A stretch of 64,000 bases of DNA from Lachnospiraceae bacterium (GCA_030523275.1 JAUNIX010000006.1:1-64000), one strand, 5' to 3'. Shown: positions 17,164 to 25,304, numbered from the stretch's first letter. Notes: generated by a model from the letters alone, not told the origin. Numbers and translations are program-made.

Positions 17164-18064
17164 ATGTAGAATGTAATTGTCGATATTTAAGCGGAGAAGT
17201 TCGATAATATTTACGAAACGTTTCACAATAATAACTTGCCCCGGAAAAACCATGTTCATAGGCGATTTCTGTAATACTTTTGTCAGAATCTATGAGTGCA
17301 GAAAGACTTTTTCTCAGTCGAAGTTTGGTGATATAGATCATGGGTGTCTCACGGAGATATTTCTTAAAAAGCAAAGAGCACCTACTTTTACAGCATGCTC
17401 CTGATAAAGCGATATGTTCAAGGGTAAGACGTTGTGTATAATGTTCATCAATATACGTAATCATATTTTTTAAAGTTGTCAACTCATTTGATGATTTTGT
17501 CGTTCCCTGACTTTTTACATCTAAATTTTCGTATAATAGATTCATAATTGACAGAAATTGATTTATCAATGCAAAATATGGTATTCCTTGTTCGGACTGC
17601 GTAGTAAAAACCGTATATAATTTATCCAATTTTTCTATAATCGAGTGTTTCCATTTTTCTTCACTAAGATATAAATAAGGATAAAAAGAGTTTTCTGTGA
17701 CTGGCTCTACATAATTTTGATAAAACCAGTCATTTACTGATAACAGTTCCGGAGAAAGCAAAATGCAGATAAATTCACATTCTTTATGCTCTGACGAAAA
17801 TCCATAGTGTAACTGTCTGCTATTTACCATAATGCCACTGCCTTCGGATAAGTCAATCAATTCCCCATTTACATTGTAAGTCATGCTTCCTTTTTTGATC
17901 ACAATAAATTCCAAATCTTTGTGCCAATGACTGACAGCAGAGTAATCCGGATAAGAGGATAAAAAGTTATATCTGACATAAGCCGGAAACAGAGGATTAT
18001 TGTATGCAATTGTTTCAGAAGAGTCCAAGTTAAAAGTAGAACAATGATTGATTTTGCCGTTCAT
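17162..18064 (-). CDS. AraC-family regulator with cupin sensor domain
   Basis: A 300-residue regulator. The N-terminal 130 residues form a cupin-like arm (SHWHKDLEFIVIKKGSMTYNVNGE), typical of sugar-responsive AraC proteins. The C-terminal DNA-binding part has LTLEHIALSGACCKSRCSLLFK and ITEIAYEHGFSGASYYCETFRKYYRTSP. GGAGG precedes the ATG. It is divergent from a PHP phosphatase gene 152 nt away, which it may control. The first recognition helix is unusually rich in cysteine (CC and C within five residues), which could be structural or redox related. Confidence 0.8.
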   Translation of the reverse strand: MNGKINHCSTFNLDSSETIAYNNPLFPAYVRYNFLSSYPDYSAVSHWHKDLEFIVIKKGSMTYNVNGELIDLSEGSGIMVNSRQLHYGFSSEHKECEFICILLSPELLSVNDWFYQNYVEPVTENSFYPYLYLSEEKWKHSIIEKLDKLYTVFTTQSEQGIPYFALINQFLSIMNLLYENLDVKSQGTTKSSNELTTLKNMITYIDEHYTQRLTLEHIALSGACCKSRCSLLFKKYLRETPMIYITKLRLRKSLSALIDSDKSITEIAYEHGFSGASYYCETFRKYYRTSPLKYRQLHST

Positions 18065-18216
18065 CAGTTTTTCCTCCTATCTCAATATTTATGAAGTATA
18101 TTCCCTTTTGAATGAAGAAGATTGTTATAAAATTATACTATATTTTGAAATATTTTCATATAAAAATATGTTATTGTTAAAAAAGAAATTGTTTATAACG
18201 AATGGAGGAATGAATC

Positions 18217-19047
18217 ATGTTTGCAGATTACCATGTACATACCGAATTTAGTGACGATTCTACTTATTTGATGGAGCAGGTAGTAAAAGATGCCATTGCG
18301 ATGAAGATGGATGAAATCTGCTTTACCGATCACGTAGATTATGGAATTAAAGTTGATTGGGATTGTGGGCAGCCAATTCAGTATCGTGGAAAGAATCCGC
18401 TTGCAAATGTCGATTATCCAGTCTATGCTAGTAAGATTAGAAAATTGCAAGATTTATACAAAATGCAAATAAATATAAAAATGGGAATGGAATTTGGTGT
18501 ACAGACACATACCATACCTCAATATGAGGATTTGTTTCAAAAATATCCATTTGATTTTATTATTTTGTCTATCCATCAGGTAGAGGATAAGGAATTCTGG
18601 ACACAGGATTTTCAAAAAGGGAGAAGTCAGAAAGAGTATAACGAGCGTTATTACGAAGAAATGCTAAATGTGATAAAGAACTATCAGAATTACAGTGTCC
18701 TCGGGCATATGGACCTGATTGCACGCTATGATAAAAATGGCATTTATCCTTTTGAAAAAGTTGAGCCAATCATTTCTGAAATATTGAAAATTGTCATTGA
18801 AAATGGAAAAGGGATTGAACTAAATACTTCTTACCACAGATATGGGCTAAAGGATGCAACACCTTCTGTAAACATCTTGAAGCGATATCGTGAGTTGGGA
18901 GGCGATATTATTACAATTGGTAGTGACAGCCATAATGCAAAACAGCTAGGAACTTATATAGAAGATGGAAAACAACTGTTGAAAAGCTTAGGATTTCGTT
19001 ATTTTTGTACTTATGATAGTATGCAGCCAATCTATCATAGTCTGTAA
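18217..19047 (+). CDS. PHP-domain phosphatase, histidinol-phosphatase (HisJ/HisK) family
   Basis: A 276-residue metal-dependent phosphoesterase. The metal-binding motifs DYHVHTEFSDD near the N-terminus, CFTDHVDYG, LSIHQVED, LGHMDLIARY and IGSDSHNAKQLG near the C-terminus are all present in order, and length fits the HisJ family. GGAGG lies 8 nt before the ATG. No other histidine genes are near, so a general sugar or nucleotide phosphatase role is as likely as histidinol-phosphate dephosphorylation. A strong hairpin follows the stop. Confidence 0.78.
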   Translation: MFADYHVHTEFSDDSTYLMEQVVKDAIAMKMDEICFTDHVDYGIKVDWDCGQPIQYRGKNPLANVDYPVYASKIRKLQDLYKMQINIKMGMEFGVQTHTIPQYEDLFQKYPFDFIILSIHQVEDKEFWTQDFQKGRSQKEYNERYYEEMLNVIKNYQNYSVLGHMDLIARYDKNGIYPFEKVEPIISEILKIVIENGKGIELNTSYHRYGLKDATPSVNILKRYRELGGDIITIGSDSHNAKQLGTYIEDGKQLLKSLGFRYFCTYDSMQPIYHSL

Positions 19048-19060
19048 AATGCGTGGAACA

Positions 19061-19093
19061 CATGTTTATTTCTCAAGCTGAGAAATAAACATG
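19061..19093. terminator. Perfect hairpin between convergent genes
   Basis: CATGTTTATTTCTCA pairs perfectly with TGAGAAATAAACATG around a three-base loop. There is no T tract, but the site between two convergent genes suits a bidirectional transcription stop. Confidence 0.6.
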
Positions 19094-19116
19094 GTTATCA
19101 CAAAAAATTGTATGAA

Positions 19117-19827
19117 TCATTCAGCATATTCTGTTTCTATATCAATAAATAGAATGTATATTCCACAAATTTTATGATTTTCGTCATATCCAAAATAACA
19201 AGGGTAAAGGCCATCACCCCAGCCAGAAGAAAAAATAAGGATATTACAGTCTGTTCCTGGAACTGTCCAGTTTGCCCAGTCGCCATATTGACATTGATAT
19301 TTTGGATTTTCTTTATAGCTCTCTTCTAAAAGCTCACAGAACAAATCATCATATGAGTCAATATTAGGTTCTTTTTCGCAACGTTTTTGCCAATATTTCT
19401 TATATTCTCTCTGTGTTTGAATATCAGCAATGCATCCCATGCCTGCATCTACACCAAAACCAAAAAAATCTCCATCTTTTAATTCTTCGTCAAGGCGTTC
19501 TTTTCCAGTCATCCCCATCTCATATCGAGAAGGTTTTTTGGCACTCATTTCTACTTTCACACAAGCGTATCTGTCACCATATTTTTCACTGGGAACGACG
19601 CAGATTTTGACTGGATAAGTTCCAACAGGTACTTTCTGAATGTAAGGGAAAGCATCTTCCAATTCAATCATAGGATCACAGGCGAATACAGTGCCAGTGG
19701 GAAAATGAATGTTACCAATTTCTAATATATCAATCGGAGTGACGCCAATTTGCTTTTCTGAGAAATAGGCTTCCAAATCAATTTTACAGTCGAATTTATT
19801 TAACCATTCTTTTTCGGGCATTTTCAT
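19117..19827 (-). CDS. DUF4241 domain protein
   Basis: A 236-residue protein that looks like the DUF4241 family. It contains IEIGNIHFPTGTVFACDP-like opening sequence (residues ~35-52), VPVGTYPVKICV, FFGFGVDAGMGCIAD and a C-terminal FSSGWGDGLYPCYFGYD. No catalytic motif is evident. Such proteins often occur alone or near toxin-immunity genes, and this region holds other immunity-like orphans, so an immunity role is possible but not shown. Two starts three codons apart (19827 and 19821) compete; spacing from AAGGA slightly favours the second. Confidence 0.7.
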   Translation of the reverse strand: MKMPEKEWLNKFDCKIDLEAYFSEKQIGVTPIDILEIGNIHFPTGTVFACDPMIELEDAFPYIQKVPVGTYPVKICVVPSEKYGDRYACVKVEMSAKKPSRYEMGMTGKERLDEELKDGDFFGFGVDAGMGCIADIQTQREYKKYWQKRCEKEPNIDSYDDLFCELLEESYKENPKYQCQYGDWANWTVPGTDCNILIFSSGWGDGLYPCYFGYDENHKICGIYILFIDIETEYAE

Positions 19828-19980
19828 CTATCCTTTTTTATTTTTTATCGATTACTGGTGTTGTTATTTTCATTTTATCACAATTAAAACTGTGTAGAAA
19901 TAGAAATTTGCATGTAGAACAATAGGCACGTATGATATACTAAATGTATAGTTATATAGATTTTACAGGAGAATGAAAAA

Positions 19981-20031
19981 ATGAGTTTATTTAAGAAGTT
20001 TTATAAAGGTGAAGAAAATGAATTTGGATAA
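19981..20031 (+). CDS. Small upstream ORF overlapping the DUF1349 gene (16 aa)
   Basis: An ATG at 19981 with AGGAG 9 nt upstream opens 16 codons (MSLFKKFYKGEENEFG) and its end overlaps the start of the next gene by 14 nt. It could be a coupling leader peptide or the surviving 5' end of another gene. Its length prevents recognition of a family. Confidence 0.35.
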   Translation: MSLFKKFYKGEENEFG

Positions 20032-20632
20032 TTTTAAATGGATTAGAGAGCCAAAAGAATACAAAATTGAACATGACCGAATTGAAATTACAACGGAACC
20101 GCATACTGATTTGTGGCAGAGAACTTACTATCATTTTCAAAATGATAATGCTCCGGTATTGCAAATGGAAACGGAAGAAACATTTTTTAGCTTCATCGTA
20201 AAGACCGATTTTAGCGACAGTCATCAGCGTTTTGATCAATGCGGGATTGTGATGTATTTGGATAGTGAAAACTGGTTAAAAGGTTCGATTGAATATGAAA
20301 ATAGAGAGTATCAACATTTGGGAAGTGTTGTTACTAATCAAGGTTATTCCGATTGGGCGACAACAGTCATAGATGCTTCTGTAAAATCGATGTGGTATCG
20401 TTTCAGCAGACGAGAAGACGATTATTGTATTGAGTGTTCCACCGATGGAATTACGTTTCAGCAAATGCGAATTTGCCATATGTACAAGGGAAAAGGAAAA
20501 ATTCAATTTGGTATTTATGCCTGCTCTCCTGAGGAATCTTCGTTTAAAGCGGTATTTTCAAATATGAAGATGACAGAATGTCAGTGGAAGGCACATGACG
20601 GGCAACAGCCAGATGAGAATAATTTGAAATAG
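20018..20632 (+). CDS. DUF1349 domain protein (concanavalin A-like fold)
   Basis: A 204-residue cytoplasmic protein resembling the DUF1349 family, a jelly-roll fold related to lectins and glucanases. Supporting stretches are LWQRTYYHF, DQCGIVMYLDSENWLKGSIEYEN and RFSRREDDYCIECSTDG, which form the family's core strands. The ATG at 20018 is preferred to GTG at 20009 on ribosome-site spacing, and it overlaps a 16-codon ORF. There is no signal peptide. Binding of a carbohydrate is suggested by the fold only; function is unknown. Confidence 0.7.
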   Translation: MNLDNFKWIREPKEYKIEHDRIEITTEPHTDLWQRTYYHFQNDNAPVLQMETEETFFSFIVKTDFSDSHQRFDQCGIVMYLDSENWLKGSIEYENREYQHLGSVVTNQGYSDWATTVIDASVKSMWYRFSRREDDYCIECSTDGITFQQMRICHMYKGKGKIQFGIYACSPEESSFKAVFSNMKMTECQWKAHDGQQPDENNLK

Positions 20633-20686
20633 TCTCATTGCATAGATAATAGAAACAAGCTATTCTTTAGATAGGAGGTGGCAAAT

Positions 20687-21163
20687 ATGGCGAATGAAAA
20701 TAAAAAAGATTTTAATGCTATGTTACACGATAGTAAAGATATGCCAAAGTTTCAAACAATTACAGATGTAAAAAGCATTGAAAGATATGGTGGAGATAAA
20801 ATGTATTTTGCACCGCCAATCGACTATGACCAAGTAATGAAACGGATTCCGTATGGTAAGGTAATTACCGTTGGAAAAATCAGAGAATATTTTGCTAAAT
20901 TGAATGGAGCAGATTTTACAGAACCAATTACAGCAGGAATTTTTGTCTCTATTGCGGCATGGGCTAGTTATCAGCGTATTGATGATGAGACCCCTTATTG
21001 GAGAACTTTAAAAGCAAACGGTGAGTTAAATCCCAAATATCCAGAAGGTATTGAGGCACAGAAAGAAAAATTAGAAGCAGAAGGACATATTATCATTCAA
21101 AAAGGACGCAAAAATATTCGATATTTTGTGAAAGATTACGAGGATGTTCTTTTTGATCTATAA
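20687..21163 (+). CDS. MGMT-like DNA-binding protein without alkyl-acceptor cysteine
   Basis: A 158-residue protein whose middle, MKRIPYGKVITVGKIREYFA, matches the helix-turn-helix region of O6-alkylguanine DNA alkyltransferases. The active-site PCHR motif is absent; the corresponding region reads WASYQRIDDETPYWRTL. It resembles alkyltransferase-like proteins, which bind alkylated DNA and recruit repair, but is shorter and divergent. AGGAGG lies 8 nt before the ATG at 20687, whereas a GTG at 20678 overlaps that ribosome site. The following gene starts close behind and may be co-transcribed. Confidence 0.65.
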   Translation: MANENKKDFNAMLHDSKDMPKFQTITDVKSIERYGGDKMYFAPPIDYDQVMKRIPYGKVITVGKIREYFAKLNGADFTEPITAGIFVSIAAWASYQRIDDETPYWRTLKANGELNPKYPEGIEAQKEKLEAEGHIIIQKGRKNIRYFVKDYEDVLFDL

Positions 21164-21194
21164 TTTAATTGGAATTTGGAAGGAAGTGTTAAAA

Positions 21195-21593
21195 GTGACA
21201 ACATCAAATATAAAGGCGATTATCCCAAGCGACATTCATAAGGTTTGGGAAATTGTTTTAGAGATTGATAATTATAGTACTTGGCGGAGTGATTTGGACA
21301 AAACAGAAGTCGTAAATCAAAAGCAGTTTATTGAATATACTAAAGAGGGGTATCCTACTACGTTTACTATTACTGTTGTAGAACCATACAAGCGTTGGGA
21401 GTTTGATATGGAAAATAGTAATATGAAAGGACATTGGATTGGGATTTTCACTTCGAAAGGCACTGAAACAGAGATAGATTTTACAGAGCATGTAACAGCC
21501 AAGAAATTATTTATGAAACCATTTGTAAAGTCTTTTTTAAAAAAGCAACAAGAGCAATTTGTGATGGATTTAAAGAATGCACTTACTCATTAA
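21195..21593 (+). CDS. SRPBCC-family (START-like) protein
   Basis: A 132-residue protein of the Bet v1/SRPBCC ligand-pocket fold, with IKAIIPSDIHKVWEIVLEIDNYSTWRSDL at the start and a C-terminal helix FVKSFLKKQQEQFVMDLKNAL. The GTG at 21195 (MTTSNIKA) is chosen because the longer frame from 21144 overlaps the upstream gene and adds an unrelated hydrophobic lead. The ligand is unknown; relatives bind lipids, polyketides or small aromatic compounds. Confidence 0.7.
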   Translation: MTTSNIKAIIPSDIHKVWEIVLEIDNYSTWRSDLDKTEVVNQKQFIEYTKEGYPTTFTITVVEPYKRWEFDMENSNMKGHWIGIFTSKGTETEIDFTEHVTAKKLFMKPFVKSFLKKQQEQFVMDLKNALTH

Positions 21594-21650
21594 CTTATTC
21601 GGATTATGAAGGAAAGTAAATTGGAATAATATTCGAATTTATAAAAAACA

Positions 21651-21686
21651 GAAGGGGCACTTTACATAAGGAGATGTCCCTTTCGT
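21651..21686 (+). terminator. Terminator after the SRPBCC gene
   Basis: GAAGGGGCA at 21651-21659 pairs with TGTCCCTTTC at 21675-21684 with one bulge and one G-U pair. It lies about 60 nt after the stop codon and before the next ribosome site. Confidence 0.5.
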
Positions 21687-21736
21687 GTTTGTTTGTACAA
21701 TATCAAATGAATTTTAAAATAGGAGAAATCAAGAAA

Positions 21737-22042
21737 ATGGATCAGAAAAGATTAGAATTTATAGTCATAGGAATAAATTTTGTGGGCATTATTTGTCTCA
21801 TCTACTTTGCAATTCCATATATAATTCATAATACTGTTGTGCAAAATCCTGATTCTATGCTGCCAGCTGAAGCATGGGACAATGCTGGAATGGCGTTAAC
21901 GATTGGGTTACTTCCTCTGATAATTGCTAACTTATTCGGATATATATTTATTATTCCGCAAAAAAAGTTGTTAAGATTGTTATGGTTTATACCAAGCATC
22001 TTATGCTTGATCGTGGTTATAAGTTATTGGTGTTATACTTGA
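21737..22042 (+). CDS. Small membrane protein, function unknown
   Basis: A 101-residue protein with three hydrophobic segments: residues about 10-30, 52-73 and 80-98. It also has an outward-looking stretch around NPDSMLPAEAWDNAGMA. AGGAGA precedes the ATG at 21737; a longer frame from 21674 starts inside the upstream hairpin and is rejected. I do not recognise the family. A decayed lipoprotein-like fragment follows. Confidence 0.6.
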   Translation: MDQKRLEFIVIGINFVGIICLIYFAIPYIIHNTVVQNPDSMLPAEAWDNAGMALTIGLLPLIIANLFGYIFIIPQKKLLRLLWFIPSILCLIVVISYWCYT

Positions 22043-22106
22043 TAACTTTTAGTTTTTATCGAGAAATTAATTGAAACAAGAAATTAGATTTTGTGGAAGG
22101 AAGAAC

Positions 22107-22272
22107 ATGGAGAAAAAATATTTACTATTAACTTTTATGATCATAACAGGAATTTTATTATCAATGGGTTGTGTTAAGATCTTACAATCAACTGATTTAT
22201 CATCAAAAGAATATAAAAGCAGAATTTATATATAGTGATATCGATAAAAGTTTAAGCTGGATAACGATTTAA
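22107..22272 (+). pseudogene. Frameshifted small lipoprotein-like gene
   Basis: The ATG at 22107 follows AAGGAAG and opens 42 codons with a hydrophobic lead and a lipobox-like SMGC, ending at 22235. From about 22210 another frame continues with a protein-like tail (EFIYSDIDKSLSWITI) to a stop at 22272. The simplest reading is one gene broken by a frameshift, with perhaps more sequence lost. Confidence 0.4.
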
Positions 22273-22301
22273 GCAAATAAATTCGAATTGAAGGAGAATA
22301 T

Positions 22302-22730
22302 ATGATTAGAAAATGTCAAAGTACGGATATAAATGAAATTGCAGAAATTTGGTTAGACACAAATATAAAAGCACATAATTTTATTCCTGCACAATATTGG
22401 CAAAATCATTTCGAAGATGTAAAGAAAATGTTTTTGCAAGCAGAAATATATATTTATGAAAACGAAGAAACCAATAAAATACAAGGATTTATTGGTTTGA
22501 GTGACGATTACATTGCAGGAATTTTTATTTGTTCTGAAGTTCAATCACAGGGAATCGGAAAACAGCTTTTGGACTTCGTGAAAAGAATCAAAGTAAATTT
22601 AAATTTAAAGGTATATAAAATGAATGTCCGAGCTATAAAATTTTATCAAAGGGAAAACTTCAGAATTTTGAATGAAGATATGGATCAAAATACAAAGGAA
22701 AAAGAATACATTATGGTATGGGAACAATAG
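22302..22730 (+). CDS. GNAT-family N-acetyltransferase
   Basis: A 142-residue acetyl-CoA-dependent acetyltransferase. The acetyl-CoA loop appears as VQSQGIGKQLLDFVK near residues 83-97, preceded by the strand IAGIFICSE. The C-terminal MNVRAIKFYQRENFRIL is the usual last helix and strand. AAGGAG precedes the ATG. Its length and plan resemble the YjaB/YiaC group. The acceptor amine is unknown. Confidence 0.8.
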   Translation: MIRKCQSTDINEIAEIWLDTNIKAHNFIPAQYWQNHFEDVKKMFLQAEIYIYENEETNKIQGFIGLSDDYIAGIFICSEVQSQGIGKQLLDFVKRIKVNLNLKVYKMNVRAIKFYQRENFRILNEDMDQNTKEKEYIMVWEQ

Positions 22731-22837
22731 ATATGAGTATGTTTGAAGAAAAATAGGATTTCATGACTAATTTTTGTATTGATGGTATAATTGGGCTATA
22801 TAAAAAATGACAAATTAGAATTTGAGGTATTGAACAG

Positions 22838-23368
22838 ATGAGAACAGTTACTTTATTTATTGCTATGAGTCTTGACGGATATATTGCAGATTGTCAGGGG
22901 AAAGTTGATTGGTTAGAAGGACAAGGCGATGATACAGAAACTATAGATTCATATTCTGAATTTGTAAAAGAAGTTGATACCGTAGTTATGGGTTGGAATA
23001 CCTACAATCAGATTGTGACAGAACTTTCACCTGATGAATGGATATATAATGAACTTACAACTTATGTAATTACTCATAGAGAATGCATTTCTTCGGAAAG
23101 AATTAATTTCGTAGATACGGACCCAGTTGAGTTAGTAAAGAGGCTTAGAGTAGAAAATGGGAAAGATATTTGGATTTGTGGAGGTGCGAATGTAATTCAG
23201 CAATTAGTGAATAAGGATATGATAGACTGTTATTACATTACTGTAATACCGACTCTTTTAGGTACTGGTATTCGGCTTTTTGAAGATAGTAAGAAAGAAA
23301 TTAAATTGAAATTATTAAAGACCCAATGTTATGATGGCATTACAGAATTAATCTATTTCAGACGATAA
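22838..23368 (+). CDS. Dihydrofolate reductase-fold protein (RibD C-terminal type)
   Basis: A 176-residue NADPH-binding protein with the opening LFIAMSLDGYIAD, VVMGWNTYNQI, and the nucleotide loop IWICGGANVIQQL, then YYITVIPTLLGTGIRLF near the end. This matches the YyaP/YwjB-like single-domain RibD_C group rather than true folate reductase. The reduced substrate is unknown. It stands alone, with a weak ribosome site (GAGGT, 11 nt). Confidence 0.78.
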   Translation: MRTVTLFIAMSLDGYIADCQGKVDWLEGQGDDTETIDSYSEFVKEVDTVVMGWNTYNQIVTELSPDEWIYNELTTYVITHRECISSERINFVDTDPVELVKRLRVENGKDIWICGGANVIQQLVNKDMIDCYYITVIPTLLGTGIRLFEDSKKEIKLKLLKTQCYDGITELIYFRR

Positions 23369-23462
23369 ATGAGAATATATGGAGAAAAATATGAAACAGT
23401 ACGCATATATCACTTAAATACTCATTTATAGAGGCAAAAAGAATGGGAGGGGCGGGCGAAGA

Positions 23463-23498
23463 GAAAAAATGCCGTGTATGGTTTTAACCATACACGGC
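23463..23498 (-). terminator. Terminator of the LytTR/DUF3021 operon
   Basis: A perfect 13-bp inverted repeat, GCCGTGTATGGTT and its complement around TT, lies at 23471-23498. Read on the minus strand it is followed by ATTTTTTC, so it is an intrinsic terminator for the minus-strand operon. Confidence 0.75.
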
Positions 23499-23554
23499 GG
23501 TGTACATATTCTGTTACGAAATTTGTTGTCACAAACAGGGTATAAAATTTACTC

Positions 23555-24025
23555 TTATTCATCCCTGCTACCTTTTACATTATGCAGTTTTTCATTCATT
23601 TTTCTTACATTATGCTTTCCAGTCAAAAATTGTATAATCCAAATAAAAGCAAAAATTAAAATAAAAATCGCAAAATAGCGAAAGACTCCGACAATGCTAT
23701 GCTCCATCCAATACGAACAATAAGCAACCGGTAGCATTATTACAGAAATAATAATAAAGTAAATTCCAGTCTGCTTTATGGTACTCCAATTGTCTATTTC
23801 CCATATTATTGAACTTGCTGCAAAACCAGTACCCAATAATCCACAGAGAAGTGTCTGTAAAATAACGGCATTAATTTCGTTTCCCATTGCGGAGATTAGT
23901 TCAGGTACACAAGGAGAATAATATCCATTTGCCCAAACAAGAGAAATGAATATCGTAATTAAATATCCGATTGCAATTCCAATAGGAAATCCCCAAATAC
24001 TGCGTAAGACTATTTTCTTTTTCAT
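23555..24025 (-). CDS. DUF3021 membrane protein, likely partner of the LytTR regulator
   Basis: A 156-residue protein with four hydrophobic segments and a basic C-terminal tail, matching the DUF3021 family. The ATG at 24025 has GAGGTG 6 nt upstream, better than a GTG at 24034 that overlaps the ribosome site. It follows the LytTR gene by 10 nt. In LytTR regulatory systems a small membrane protein from the same operon holds the regulator in check, and that is the inferred role here. What signal it senses is unknown. Confidence 0.75.
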   Translation of the reverse strand: MKKKIVLRSIWGFPIGIAIGYLITIFISLVWANGYYSPCVPELISAMGNEINAVILQTLLCGLLGTGFAASSIIWEIDNWSTIKQTGIYFIIISVIMLPVAYCSYWMEHSIVGVFRYFAIFILIFAFIWIIQFLTGKHNVRKMNEKLHNVKGSRDE

Positions 24026-24035
24026 TTTGTTCACC

Positions 24036-24476
24036 TCATATTCCTAATATTTTTTTGAGTTTTGAAACATAGCGTCTGGATACATATGTTATTGTACCAT
24101 TTGTTAATTTACAACAAATTGTGCCTGTAAAGCTCAAGTCAAAGTTATTGACATTTTTCAGATTAATGATTTCTGAATTGGAGATACGGACAAATTGATG
24201 GGATGGCAGCCGTTCTTCTATTTCGTATAGCCGAAGGCGCAGTACATACTCGCCTTTATGGGTAACGGCAAAAACTTTCCCAGAGCTTGCATAAATCCGA
24301 ATCAAATCTTCCTGTTCAATGATTTCAATTTTACTATCTTTGCTTCCTGAAATAATCTGCGGTGTCTGATCTGATAATTTGTTCAATATGATATTAACAT
24401 CTTCTGTCATAGAAGCAGTCAATATAATGACTCTAGGTTCCATACATGAGCTGTCTATTTTTACTTCGAGCTTCAT
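24036..24476 (-). CDS. LytTR-family DNA-binding regulator
   Basis: A 146-residue regulator with a short N-terminal part (residues 1-45) and a C-terminal LytTR domain. That domain includes LIRIYASSGKVFAVTHKGEYVLRL-like strands, then HQFVRISNSEIINLKNV and a YVSRRYVSKLKKIL end. There is no receiver domain, so it is a one-component protein of the LytTR regulatory system type. AGGAGG lies 8 nt before the ATG. Direct repeats upstream of its own promoter suggest positive autoregulation, with the DUF3021 protein as inhibitor. Confidence 0.82.
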   Translation of the reverse strand: MKLEVKIDSSCMEPRVIILTASMTEDVNIILNKLSDQTPQIISGSKDSKIEIIEQEDLIRIYASSGKVFAVTHKGEYVLRLRLYEIEERLPSHQFVRISNSEIINLKNVNNFDLSFTGTICCKLTNGTITYVSRRYVSKLKKILGI

Positions 24477-24502
24477 TTGAAATTCCTCCTCTCTGTGACA
24501 AT

Positions 24503-24557
24503 ATTATATGAAAAGCCGATATTGCTTTCAATTGATTTCCAATAGTTGGTTGATTTC
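24503..24557 (-). promoter_or_regulatory. LytTR operon promoter with direct-repeat binding site
   Basis: On the minus strand TTGAAA (24531-24526) and TATAAT (24508-24503) are 17 bp apart. Right upstream lie two copies of GAAATCAA (24539-24532 and 24557-24550) set 18 bp apart. LytTR proteins bind paired short direct repeats next to the -35 box, so this is a probable autoregulatory site. Confidence 0.6.
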
Positions 24558-24611
24558 TAAACACAAGTGGTCAAAAACTAAATATGCTGACAGAGACTTT
24601 GGTAAAGATAC

Positions 24612-24640
24612 TTGTCCATCTTAAAATCCTCCAGTATAAT
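24612..24640 (+). promoter_or_regulatory. Promoter of the yjdF riboswitch transcript
   Basis: TTGTCC at 24612-24617 and TATAAT at 24635-24640 are 17 bp apart, placing the start near 24647, about 40 nt before the riboswitch stem. It is divergent from the LytTR promoter. Confidence 0.6.
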
Positions 24641-24689
24641 AAATTTACACATATGACGCACATAAAGTGTTTCATATAGATTGACAAAT

Positions 24690-24827
24690 GACAAAGATAA
24701 AAACGCAACGTACATTTTTAAGATGTACCAGAGCCGGAAGGTAGCCCGGCCGTCCTGTGAAAACAGGGTAAGTAACCTGCCCCTCCTGGGTTGTCCGTTC
24801 TTTGTCTATAACACATTTTAAGGAGGG
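24690..24827 (+). ncRNA. yjdF riboswitch
   Basis: A closing stem GACAAAGA (24690-24697) with TCTTTGTC (24799-24806) encloses several GC-rich hairpins, including GCCGG/CCGGC and CCTGT/ACAGG. The downstream gene is yjdF, and the yjdF RNA motif is an established riboswitch class that responds to azaaromatic compounds. The segment CCCTCCT at 24781-24787 is perfectly complementary to the ribosome site AGGAGGG at 24821-24827, so translation could be gated by exchange between the two pairings. The exact aptamer limits need a covariance model. Confidence 0.8.
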
Positions 24828-24833
24828 TCTGTT

Positions 24834-25250
24834 ATGGACAAGATAAGCGTAAAGTTGACGGTATATTTTGAGGAGCCTTTTTGGGTAGGAGTCTTTGAAA
24901 GGATATCTGAGGAAAAATTATCTGCCTGTAAGGTTATATTTGGAGCGGAGCCAAAAGATTACGAGGTTTGTGATTTTGTTGTCAAGCATTATTACGAGTT
25001 GCAGTTTAGTTTGGCTGTGAAAACTGAGATGAAACAAATTTCGAACAATCCAAAGCGTAGACAGAGAATTGCCAGAAAGCAATTGCAAAATTCAGGTATT
25101 GGAACAAAGTCGCAACAGATATTGCAGATACAGCGGGAAGAAAGGAAGATCGAACGTAGGAAGACGAGCAAGGAGCAGAGAGATGCCGAAAAGCTACGCC
25201 AGTTTGAGTTGAAACAGAAGAAACGAAAAGAGAAACACAGAGGTCATTAA
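24834..25250 (+). CDS. yjdF: YjdF family protein (DUF2992)
   Basis: A 138-residue protein with a conserved N-terminal half (VKLTVYFEEPFWVGVFER and YEVCDFVVKHYYELQF) and a very basic, Lys/Arg-rich C-terminal tail from residue 85 on. AGGAGGG is 6 nt before the ATG. Control by the upstream riboswitch links it to azaaromatic or similar toxic compounds. The molecular function of YjdF is not known; the basic tail suggests binding to nucleic acid or to acidic surfaces. Confidence 0.85.
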   Translation: MDKISVKLTVYFEEPFWVGVFERISEEKLSACKVIFGAEPKDYEVCDFVVKHYYELQFSLAVKTEMKQISNNPKRRQRIARKQLQNSGIGTKSQQILQIQREERKIERRKTSKEQRDAEKLRQFELKQKKRKEKHRGH

Positions 25251-25267
25251 AGGTGTATCTCATGCAG

Positions 25268-25304
25268 ACACTCGGCTTGCAAAAGTGCGTAGGCCGAGTG
25301 TTTT
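25268..25304 (+). terminator. Hairpin with T tract between yjdF and a hydrolase gene
   Basis: ACACTCGGC (25268-25276) pairs with GCCGAGTGT (25293-25301), followed by TTTTGC. A rival pairing, TTGCAAAA (25277-25284) with TTTTGCAA (25301-25308), overlaps the 3' arm, so this could be an attenuator rather than a plain terminator. Confidence 0.55.

Noticed and set aside
24690-24827. Other RNA classes (T-box or amino acid riboswitch) for the structured leader
   Set aside because: No T-box consensus is seen, and the downstream gene is yjdF, which points to the yjdF motif.
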